A stretch of 15,059 nt of DNA from positions 1-15,059 of the forward strand of contig HF988449.1 of NCBI GenBank assembly GCA_000431975.1, given 5' to 3'. The stretch is from Prevotella sp. CAG:924 (GTDB taxonomy: Bacteria > Bacteroidota > Bacteroidia > Bacteroidales > Bacteroidaceae). The notes beneath the pieces were generated by a model. It ran no database searches and was not told the DNA's origin. It worked only from the letters and a program-made list of their open reading frames with translations. This document shows, piece by piece, positions 8,707 to 15,059 of the stretch (position 1 is its first letter; every line of letters starts with the position of its first letter). The position numbers and the translations under genes are program-made.

Positions 8707-9585
8707 TCACTGCTTAGCCCGCAATTTCTGATAGCGTGCCTGATTGCGGTATTTATAGCTGTAGCCAAAGGCGTGCTTAAGCAGTTTGCGCCAGTTGTAC
8801 CACCACCAGAACATCAGTCGGTCGGCGAAAGGAGGATGCGGCAACGTGTAGAGAGACCGCGGTATGCGCACATAGTAAAGGTCGGCGACGGTCTCGAAAG
8901 CCGAGAACGTTGTATGCGGCTTCTGATAGAGCCATATCTCCGAATAGAAACGGTTGCCGCCAATGGTCTCCGGGGTAAGGGCAGGTAATGTAGCCGCATA
9001 TTCCGACCTGATCCAAAAGAAGTTGCCCGAGAACATTGTATAAGAGCGCGGAGGCCATTGGTAACAGCCATAGCAATCGTATCCGTCGGCAAGGGCATTG
9101 ACAGCCACATGCCAGCGGGTGAAAATAAAATACTCCAGCATCTCCCTCCAGGCCACAATCTTGGCACGGAACCGCAGGAAACGACGGTCGCGGCTCTCAA
9201 ACGTCTGATAGGAGATGCCTTTTGTATGGAAATAATAGATGTAGGCCTCGCCTTTCATCCCCAGCTCCCTCACCTGCCTCAGGGCCGGATACTCATAAGC
9301 CTTCGGATCGTTGCTGACAGCTACTATCTCCACCTGAGGCTCTGGCAAAATGCGCCGCAGACGTTCCTCATCATCGGCACGAAAGGTGATCATGCTCACA
9401 TAGAGCCGTTGCGTGGCAGCCAGCAACCCACTACTACGCAGTGTCGCCACCTGATCGGCCACCACACCTTCCCATCCTGTGTCACAATACACATGGTAGA
9501 CGCCGTACACCGGCCGCGTCAACACGGGACAATGGTCATAAGCCGAGAGATCCTTCCGGTCGTAGATATGAAAGAGCTTTGTCAT
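8707..9585 (-). CDS. Putative glycosyltransferase with HTKG motif
   Basis: A 292-aa protein with no signal peptide. The central YYFHTKG (residues 117-123), FSGNFFWIRSEYAATLP (about 185-201) and a following acidic YSEIWL (215-220) are hallmarks of a group of bacterial surface-glycan glycosyltransferases with a GT-A-like fold. The basic, aromatic C-terminus (WWWYNWRKLLKHAFGYSYKYR) may sit on the inner face of the membrane. It is the last gene of the leftward polysaccharide operon, starting 4 bp after the SDR gene stop, so translation is probably coupled. Donor and acceptor sugars cannot be told from sequence. Assignment as a glycosyltransferase is likely; the precise family is uncertain. Confidence 0.75.
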   Translation of the reverse strand: MTKLFHIYDRKDLSAYDHCPVLTRPVYGVYHVYCDTGWEGVVADQVATLRSSGLLAATQRLYVSMITFRADDEERLRRILPEPQVEIVAVSNDPKAYEYPALRQVRELGMKGEAYIYYFHTKGISYQTFESRDRRFLRFRAKIVAWREMLEYFIFTRWHVAVNALADGYDCYGCYQWPPRSYTMFSGNFFWIRSEYAATLPALTPETIGGNRFYSEIWLYQKPHTTFSAFETVADLYYVRIPRSLYTLPHPPFADRLMFWWWYNWRKLLKHAFGYSYKYRNQARYQKLRAKQ

Positions 9586-9589
9586 GATG

Positions 9590-10651
9590 TCATTCCTTAA
9601 ATGATGCGATCAGTCGTCGGAACATCTCCTCCAAAGGTATGCGGGCCTGCCAGGAGAGTGCCTTCAACTTTTCCGTCGACAGATTCAATAAGGTGGGCTC
9701 GCTGTAACCCATCCCCTCCTTCAGCTCCACGACCACCTGTGAGCCGTGTCCGAAACGACGGCAGAGCAGCGCGGCCATGTCGGCGATAGAGATATACGAG
9801 CCATCAGCCGCCACATTATAAGCCTCTCCATCAATACCTCTAAGAGCGATCGTCAGCATAGCGGCGATGGCATCGGTGGTATAACAGTACGAGCGGCTCA
9901 GCGTGCCGGTAGTATGAAGCACGATATCCGTGCCATCGACAATATGACGGGTGAAATCGGCAAACACCCTACTGTCGTCCTTCTGCACACCTGCTCCGAA
10001 GGTCTGGGCCAGCCGTGCCACACGGGCATGTGTGCCATACTCCGCAGCATAACAATGACAAAGCGTTTCCGCAGCCCGCTTGGCCATCGGATAGCTCGAG
10101 CGTGTGGCCATCGGATCGAGATAGCCCTGAGCCGTCTCGGAGAGAGGAGCCGACGCATCGTGCACCGCTCCATACACTTCAAGACTCGAAGCCAGCACCA
10201 TCGTCGCTCCCGTGGCCTGTGCATAGCGGAGCACTGCCTCCGTACCGGAGATGACTGTACGAATCGTCTCCACAGGGCGATCGACGAAAAAGCGGCTCGT
10301 CGTCGGTGCGGCGAAATGCAGGATCAGCATACGCGGCTGTGGCTGTACTGCCGCCTCCCCTGTCGCTGAAGCGAGCAGACCGGAGGCATCGCCCCCGGCA
10401 AAGTCATAGACAAGATAGCTGAGGGCGGCCGTCTCCTCTCCCAGCATAGCCTTAGCCTTACTGAGATTACGCACGACAGCGATAATCTTCAGATCCAACT
10501 CATATTTCTCGCAAAGTGCCAACAGGCAACGTACCGTCAGACTGCCAAGCAGTCCGGTGGCACCCGTGACCATGACAGTTCGTCCCTGCAACTCATTGTA
10601 GAGCGGGAAGGAACCGGCAAACTCACGCAGATCGGCTTCTAATGTAGTCAT
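9590..10651 (-). CDS. Extended SDR: NAD-dependent epimerase/dehydratase-type enzyme
   Basis: A 353-aa cytoplasmic enzyme of the extended short-chain dehydrogenase/reductase family. The Rossmann NAD(P)-binding motif GATGLLGS is at residues 30-37 after a 24-residue N-terminal extension. The active site is visible as SSLEVYG (about 155-161) and YPMAK (Tyr187, Lys191). The C-terminal half (TDAIAAMLTIAL, AYNVAADGSYISIADMAALL) matches the nucleotide-sugar-binding part of UDP-sugar epimerases and decarboxylases. It starts 2 bp after the stop of the IspD-like gene, which ties the two closely. In other bacteria IspD-like cytidylyltransferases are paired with SDR enzymes that reduce a CDP-ketose to a CDP-polyol. 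A role on a CDP-linked substrate is therefore a reasonable inference, but a general NDP-sugar epimerase, decarboxylase or dehydratase is not excluded. Confidence 0.85.
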   Translation of the reverse strand: MTTLEADLREFAGSFPLYNELQGRTVMVTGATGLLGSLTVRCLLALCEKYELDLKIIAVVRNLSKAKAMLGEETAALSYLVYDFAGGDASGLLASATGEAAVQPQPRMLILHFAAPTTSRFFVDRPVETIRTVISGTEAVLRYAQATGATMVLASSLEVYGAVHDASAPLSETAQGYLDPMATRSSYPMAKRAAETLCHCYAAEYGTHARVARLAQTFGAGVQKDDSRVFADFTRHIVDGTDIVLHTTGTLSRSYCYTTDAIAAMLTIALRGIDGEAYNVAADGSYISIADMAALLCRRFGHGSQVVVELKEGMGYSEPTLLNLSTEKLKALSWQARIPLEEMFRRLIASFKE

Positions 10652-10653
10652 CT

Positions 10654-11397
10654 TTATATTCCGAATATTTGTTGGTCCTCATGCACCTTCACCATAGCGC
10701 GGAGGACAAAGAAGTCTGTAGGTGTGGTGATCTTGATATTCTCCATCGGTCCGATGATTGTACCAAGCTTATGACCATAATGGCTCATCATCGTACAGGA
10801 ATCGATGAAGTCGTGCCGGCCTTCCTTGAGGGCCTGGCGATGGGCTGTAAGAATATCATCAAGACGAAACGTCTGTGGAGCACGTGCTATGAGCGATGCG
10901 GCACGGGAGGGGATCTCCAGCGAGCCGTCCTCCTGCTTGACAATGAAAGTCTCCGTAGCCGGCACGCAGGTAATGCACGATCCGCAGGCCTCCACCTTAT
11001 TAATATTGTCCGTGATCGTCTCTCCTGTGATCAAGGGGCGCACGCCATCGTGGATCAACACATTGACCGACGATGTGTCATTGCTGCCGGCAGGACGTTC
11101 CCTCACCCAACGCTCGGCCGCACAAAGACCATTGTAGATGGAGTCCTGTCCGGTAGCTCCGCCGGGCACAATGGCCACGACCTTATTGATCTCAAACTTA
11201 CGGAGCTGCTTCTCAAGAAAGGGTATCCACGGCTCGATGCAGCTCACGACGATAGCATCTACACGGGGATGATTGTCGAAGAGTTCAAGGGTATAGATAA
11301 TGATGGGCTTGCCGTTCAGCTCCAGAAACTGTTTGGGGCGCGACTTGGTGTGCATGCGCAGACCGGAGCCGCCGGCAAAGATCACAGCAATGTTCAT
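10654..11397 (-). CDS. IspD/TarI-family cytidylyltransferase
   Basis: A 247-aa CTP-dependent nucleotidyltransferase. Visible motifs are the CTP-binding loop AGGSGLRM (8-15) with the following SRPKQF (19-24), VPGGATGQDSIYNGL (about 77-91), the metal-binding HDGVRP (116-121, Asp117) and the C-terminal ENIKITTPTDF (219-229). The family includes IspD (methylerythritol 4-phosphate cytidylyltransferase, isoprenoid synthesis) and TarI/Bcs1-type enzymes that make CDP-ribitol and similar compounds. Position inside a glycan operon, between licD-like and SDR genes, favours the second role: activation of a sugar- or polyol-phosphate with CTP. It starts 10 bp after the licD stop. The housekeeping IspD role cannot be excluded from sequence alone. 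Confidence 0.88.
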   Translation of the reverse strand: MNIAVIFAGGSGLRMHTKSRPKQFLELNGKPIIIYTLELFDNHPRVDAIVVSCIEPWIPFLEKQLRKFEINKVVAIVPGGATGQDSIYNGLCAAERWVRERPAGSNDTSSVNVLIHDGVRPLITGETITDNINKVEACGSCITCVPATETFIVKQEDGSLEIPSRAASLIARAPQTFRLDDILTAHRQALKEGRHDFIDSCTMMSHYGHKLGTIIGPMENIKITTPTDFFVLRAMVKVHEDQQIFGI

Positions 11398-11407
11398 AAT
11401 TGTGGAT

Positions 11408-12232
11408 TTAGAGAAATTCTACTGTCATTTCGTGTCTGTCGCGCTTGTCCTTCGGCGGCAGTTTCATATAATCGCCATAAGCAATGCGGCAGAGGCGGTC
11501 GGGATCGGCAGGTCCCTCGAAGGTGTGACCCTCGAAAACGATGGGCCGGTGAGGCACCATGGCCTCGCGCGGATTCTGTTCATAGAACCAGGCTCCGTAA
11601 GAGTGCATGCAGTTGTCACGGCGACCGAAGCAACGGCCCGTGAAGCGGAATACCGGTATGAGGGCATAGTGGAGCAGATTGTACGACCACTGTGCCAGAT
11701 GCGGATGACGCCCGGCAAAGCGCATGCTGATGTTTACAGAGAGCTTCGCCGCCAGCCGTTGCAGCTGCGGTATCATATAGCCCTCATAAGGAAAGATGTC
11801 GATATGCAGGCCATCATATTTCAGAGCCTTGGCAGCCCACCAGTCACCTGAGCCGGCAGGATAGTGGGTCACCTCTCGTGAATGAAGATCGCGCAGCTGC
11901 GCCCACTCCTTGTAATAGCCAGGATCAGAGCTGTTGTCCTGTAAGACATAGGACGGATGAGGATGGGCACGCAGATACTGGCAAAGCCGCTTGAAGTCCT
12001 TATAGTCGCAAACGAAGTCTATGTCATCGTCCCAAGGAATGAATCCGCCATGACGAAGCGCTCCTAGCACGTTGCCTCCGTCTAGACGCAGGGGGATGCC
12101 TGCATCGCGAGCTTGCTGCTGCAACCATACGGCCATCTCCAGCAAACGCAGTTGCGCCTGCCGTAAGGGCGATCCGTCGGGATTGTACTCCCGGCGCAGA
12201 TCTTCATCTGTCTCTCCGGTATTATATGTCAT
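11408..12232 (-). CDS. LicD-family phosphotransferase
   Basis: A 274-aa protein of the LicD family (nucleotidyltransferase fold). The catalytic signature is complete: LDGGNVLGALRHGGFIPWDDDIDF at about residues 50-73, with metal-binding Asp residues in DDDID (68-72) and a third acidic site in GLHIDIFPYE (141-150). LicD proteins transfer phosphocholine or related phospho-alcohols from CDP donors to glycans; the eukaryotic relatives fukutin and FKRP transfer ribitol-phosphate from CDP-ribitol. The next gene, 10 bp downstream, encodes an IspD-like enzyme that could make such a CDP donor. No choline kinase or choline transporter is seen, so phosphocholine is not specifically supported. It lies 137 bp after the glycosyltransferase pseudogene; that gap holds no gene or clear minus-strand promoter. 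Confidence 0.9.
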   Translation of the reverse strand: MTYNTGETDEDLRREYNPDGSPLRQAQLRLLEMAVWLQQQARDAGIPLRLDGGNVLGALRHGGFIPWDDDIDFVCDYKDFKRLCQYLRAHPHPSYVLQDNSSDPGYYKEWAQLRDLHSREVTHYPAGSGDWWAAKALKYDGLHIDIFPYEGYMIPQLQRLAAKLSVNISMRFAGRHPHLAQWSYNLLHYALIPVFRFTGRCFGRRDNCMHSYGAWFYEQNPREAMVPHRPIVFEGHTFEGPADPDRLCRIAYGDYMKLPPKDKRDRHEMTVEFL

Positions 12233-12369
12233 CTTTCCTAATGTTTAGCTTATATTTGACATGCCAGCCTACGACACCACCACATTCGTACGACAAGTCC
12301 TTGTAGCCCTCTGCCTTTGGCAAGATGCCTTGTCCTTACGCTACGGTATCCTTGCCTGCTCCACGACTT

Positions 12370-13439
12370 TCAGCCTTTCAGAGCCTTGCGGAGGATCGTC
12401 TCCGCCACGGCGGCACACTGCTTCTCGTTGTACATCGTCTCTGCCAACCGACGACCATTGTGGCCGAAGGCAGCAGCCTCATCAGGATGGGCAGAAAGGT
12501 AGGTAATGGCCTTGCTCCAGCCACTGACATCGCCCACATTGACGACAAGGCCCATCCGTTCCTTCCCAATATCCATAGGCATCTGTCTGTTGACCGTACA
12601 CACCACGGGAACACCGAGAGCCATCGCCTCGACGACAGTGGTCAGGCCTGTGGTGTAGTTAGTAGGCAGACAACAGATCACGGCACCCTGCGACTGCCAT
12701 ACCTTCAAGGCCGTAGAGCGTATCACATCACCTTGCACAAAATGTACATGTACATTGGCACTGGGCCGCAGCTGCTCGAAAAGCCGTTCATAGTTGATGC
12801 CAAGGCTCTCACGACAGATGTAGATATCGAGTTCCTCCTGCGGACAAGCTGCCAAAGCCTTCACAAGGGTCGGCATGTCGCGCCGCTCCTTACCCGTAGA
12901 GACAAAGCCATGACGCCGTCCTACCGGGTTCTCAGTCCGCAGACGGTCGTACCATTCCAGATCAGCCCCCCACGGCACCACATGCATGTGGCCCACGGGT
13001 GCCTTGACAGACTGGAGTGATACGTCGACCAGACTTTGTGAAAAGAAGCACAACTCATCGAAGCCTTTATAGAACAGACGGGCCACCAGCTCACGCAATG
13101 GCTGCTTCGCCTTGACGATGGGCTGATGATGCCAGCAGACAATGGGGCGTGGGAAAAGCCGCAGCGCACGCAGAAAGACAAGAAGCTCCAGACCACGGAA
13201 CGTGGTGGCATAGACAATGTCGTACTCCTTGCGCCGCCGCCACAATGCCTTCAGCGTATCAAGGGCGATGCGCCAACGCTGTGCACGATAAACGGGGTGA
13301 TGATAAATGACATGATGACCCTTCCGCTCCAACGTACAGGCGCCATAGAGCAATAGAGCAGATGGGAAGGCAACAGACCCTGTTGCCAACGGTCGTGCAC
13401 CGTCTTAGCATCGATCGTATGATAATAGTAGATGCGCAC
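12370..13439 (-). pseudogene. GT4-type glycosyltransferase, frameshifted by an 8-bp tandem duplication
   Basis: The N-terminus from ATG 13439 reads MRIYYYHTIDAKTVHDRW up to SHLLY; the rest (GACTLERKGHHV onwards to 12370) is in another frame. Deleting one copy of the 8-bp repeat at 13345-13360 joins them as SHLLYGACTLERKG and gives exactly 353 codons plus stop. The protein is a GT-B fold, GT4-like transferase: N-terminal acceptor domain to about 160, VVPWGADLEWYDRL linker near 151-164, and donor domain with TTGLTTVVEAMALGVPVV (260-277). The first Glu of the classical EX7E motif is Thr260 here, as in some related transferases, so the catalytic detail may differ. As sequenced only a truncated peptide of about 60 residues or an internal-start product (TTG 13389) could be made. 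It would be the promoter-proximal gene of the leftward glycan operon. Confidence 0.85.
13345..13360 (-). repeat. Exact 8-bp tandem duplication inside the glycosyltransferase gene
   Basis: The plus strand reads atagagca twice in a row (13345-13352 and 13353-13360); on the coding strand this is tgctctat twice. The extra 8 bp shift the reading frame by two. One copy restores the frame; the present two copies break it. Copy-number change by slipped-strand pairing would switch the gene on and off. Confidence 0.9.
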
Positions 13440-13463
13440 GTTTAGAATGATGGATGATCAGTG

Positions 13464-13471
13464 CAAAAGTA
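13464..13471 (-). promoter_or_regulatory. Probable -7 element for the leftward glycan operon
   Basis: On the minus strand TACTTTTG (13471-13464) matches the Bacteroidetes -7 consensus TAnnTTTG, 24 bp upstream of the glycosyltransferase ATG at 13439. The matching -33 position (about 13491-13494 on this strand) reads atgg rather than TTTG, so the promoter is weaker by consensus than its divergent partner. Its spacer overlaps the -33 element of the flippase promoter, so the two probably compete for polymerase. Confidence 0.5.
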
Positions 13472-13481
13472 ATCCTTTTTC

Positions 13482-13512
13482 TTTGATTTACCATCTTTTC
13501 ATGCTAAATTTG
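13482..13512 (+). promoter_or_regulatory. Promoter of the flippase gene
   Basis: TTTG at 13482-13485 and TAAATTTG at 13505-13512 are separated by 19 bp, an exact Bacteroidetes promoter fit and identical in spacing to the lacI promoter. The start point would be near 13518, about 16 nt before ATG 13534. This position decides the flippase start: the upstream in-frame ATG at 13432 lies before the promoter. Confidence 0.75.
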
Positions 13513-13533
13513 CATGCACAACGAAATAAATTC

Positions 13534-14997
13534 ATGAGTACACTAAAAGAGAAAACCGCATCCGGACTGCTTTGGTCGGCACTGAACAGCGGACTGATGC
13601 AACTGCTCAACGCTGTCATCGGTATCTTCCTGGCACGCCTCCTACTGCCTGCCGACTACGGCCTTGTCGGCATGCTGACCATCTTCTCCGCCATCGCCAC
13701 GACGCTGCAGGAGAGCGGTTTCACCTCCGCACTTACCAATCTCGAACATCCCACCGACCGCGACTATAACTCCGTGTTCTGGTTTTCCGTACTCATGGGT
13801 CTCGGACTGTACATCCTCCTCTTTCTCGCCGCTCCCTGGATAGCCGCCTTCTACCACCAGCCCGAACTGGTGCTGCTCTCCCGGATCGACTTCCTCTGCA
13901 TCCTCACATCGGCCATCGGCGTCGTGCCACATGCCTACCTATATAAGAATATGATCATCAAGCAGACCACCCTGCTGCGCACCGCCGTGCTCTTGCTCTC
14001 CGGTGTCGTAGGCGTGACGATGGCATTTCAAGGATGGGCTTATTGGAGCCTTGTAGGTCAACAACTCTGCTACACCGGCCTGCTGAGCATCGGTAAGTTT
14101 GCCCTGGTGCCCTGGCGACCTTCGATCAAGATCGACTTCGGGCCGGTAAAAAAGATGTTCGGCTTCAGCAGTAAGATTCTGGTCACCAATATTATCGCTC
14201 AGATAAGTCAGAATATTCTCACGGTGGTCTTCGGACGACTCTTCCCCGTAGGTACTGTAGGCAACTTCACACAAGCATGGAAATGGAACAACATGGCCTC
14301 CTCCACCGTCGTGGGTATGTTCAGTAATGTAGCCCAGCCGGTGTTCGCCACCCTCCAGCACGACGAACAGGAACGACAGCTACAGGTGCTGCGCAAGATG
14401 ATCCGTTTTGCCGCCTTTCTGGCTTTCCCCCTGCTACTGGGACTTGCTCTGGTAGCCCATGAATTCATCATCCTGCTTATCTCCGACAAGTGGGCCGACT
14501 CGGCCGTGCTCTTGCAGATACTCTGTATCAGCGGTGCCTTCCTGGCGCTCTACACTCCTTTGCAGAACTTCATCATCGCACACAGACAATCAGGAAACTA
14601 CCTATGGGGCAATGTGTGTCAGATTGTAATCCAACTGGCTATCGTACTCCTTCTCTCACGCTACGGCATCATCACCATGGTGACCTGCTATAGCCTTTTC
14701 CTTGCCGTGTACACCTTTGTATGGTATGCGCTGACCACGAAGCTCCTGCCCTACCGCCTTTCCTACTTCCTAAAAGACACGCTGCCTTTCCTAGGTGCCA
14801 TGATCATTGCCATGGGTGGGGCATGGGGACTATGCCGACTGCTATCACTCAACGGCGAATCCACCGGAGCACTGCTACTCCGCTTCGGACTGAAAGGAGT
14901 CGTCACGGCCATCATCTACTTTGTTCTCCTTAAATGTGCCGGAGCTCACATTCTGGATGAATGCCTACACTATCTGCACCATAAAGGCAGGGCATAA
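13534..14997 (+). CDS. MOP-family polysaccharide flippase (Wzx-like)
   Basis: A 487-aa inner-membrane protein predicted to flip lipid-linked glycan units to the periplasm. It begins MSTLKEKTASGLLWSALNSG, the usual start of WzxC-type oligosaccharide flippases, followed by FLARLLLPADYGLVGM. About twelve or more hydrophobic segments are spread along the protein, with short polar loops, and length fits the family (about 450-500 aa). The chosen ATG has an A-rich leader (cgaaataaattc), common in Bacteroidetes, and follows the promoter at 13482-13512; starting at 13432 would add 34 residues without family resemblance. It is divergent from the leftward glycan operon, suggesting shared control of synthesis and export. 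No polymerase (Wzy) or chain-length regulator is in the window; the locus probably continues to the right. Confidence 0.92.
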   Translation: MSTLKEKTASGLLWSALNSGLMQLLNAVIGIFLARLLLPADYGLVGMLTIFSAIATTLQESGFTSALTNLEHPTDRDYNSVFWFSVLMGLGLYILLFLAAPWIAAFYHQPELVLLSRIDFLCILTSAIGVVPHAYLYKNMIIKQTTLLRTAVLLLSGVVGVTMAFQGWAYWSLVGQQLCYTGLLSIGKFALVPWRPSIKIDFGPVKKMFGFSSKILVTNIIAQISQNILTVVFGRLFPVGTVGNFTQAWKWNNMASSTVVGMFSNVAQPVFATLQHDEQERQLQVLRKMIRFAAFLAFPLLLGLALVAHEFIILLISDKWADSAVLLQILCISGAFLALYTPLQNFIIAHRQSGNYLWGNVCQIVIQLAIVLLLSRYGIITMVTCYSLFLAVYTFVWYALTTKLLPYRLSYFLKDTLPFLGAMIIAMGGAWGLCRLLSLNGESTGALLLRFGLKGVVTAIIYFVLLKCAGAHILDECLHYLHHKGRA

Positions 14998-15059
14998 GAA
15001 AGCACCATCATAGAAAACGATTGGGAGTTAACGCAAGTTCAAGATAGAAGTGCAATCGG
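14998..15059. other. Short tail after the flippase gene
   Basis: Only 62 bp remain to the window edge. I see no gene start, hairpin or promoter motif here. Confidence 0.4.

Noticed and set aside
12251..12258. TATATTTG on the plus strand resembling a -7 element
   Set aside because: No TTTG at the proper distance upstream, and the plus-strand open frames that would follow are shadows of the glycosyltransferase gene.
13432..13533. Upstream ATG as flippase start
   Set aside because: It lies upstream of an exact promoter match, the added residues do not resemble flippases, and the family start MSTLKEKTASG begins at 13534.
1..15059. CRISPR array, tRNA, rRNA or complete insertion sequence
   Set aside because: No regularly spaced repeats, no cloverleaf or rRNA-like segment, and no intact transposase frame were found.

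Overview
The window looks like chromosomal DNA from a member of the Bacteroidales, most likely Prevotella or a close relative. The evidence is a susC/susD/susE/susF-type gene set with Bacteroidetes lipoprotein signals, and two promoters that fit the Bacteroidetes pattern (TTTG, 19 bp, TAnnTTTG) exactly. No ribosomal RNA or other marker is present, so genus is an inference.

Left part (about 350-7275, minus strand): a starch-utilisation-type outer-membrane operon, susC, susD, susE, susF, read right to left and closed by a strong stem-loop terminator at 353-401. The lengths of SusD (545 aa), SusE (397) and SusF (476) are close to those of the Bacteroides thetaiotaomicron Sus proteins. The susC gene is broken twice. 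Its promoter, signal peptide, N-terminal domain and plug domain are missing, so the barrel part begins abruptly next to the lacI promoter, and an in-frame TAG interrupts the remaining barrel. susD, susE and susF look intact but have no visible promoter. A divergent LacI-family regulator (7306-8328, plus) is intact with its own promoter. No amylase, glucosidase or susR gene lies in the window.

Middle (8329-8706): about 380 bp with no convincing gene, possibly decayed coding DNA.

Right part (8707-14997): a surface-polysaccharide locus. Five genes run leftwards: a GT4-type glycosyltransferase, a LicD-family phosphotransferase, an IspD-like cytidylyltransferase, an extended SDR epimerase/reductase, and an HTKG-motif glycosyltransferase. 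The last four are packed with gaps of 2-10 bp. A MOP-family flippase is divergent. The cytidylyltransferase, SDR and LicD trio suggests making a CDP-activated polyol or sugar and transferring it, as a phosphate-linked group, to a glycan that the flippase then exports. The first gene of the leftward set is out of frame because of an exact 8-bp tandem duplication. Removing one copy gives a full 353-aa protein, so this is either a phase-variable switch in the OFF state, a recent mutation, or an assembly error.

The most notable points are the gene-disrupting 8-bp tandem repeat, the decapitated susC joined to the lacI promoter, and the CDP-polyol/LicD cassette. I saw no CRISPR array, tRNA, rRNA or complete mobile element.
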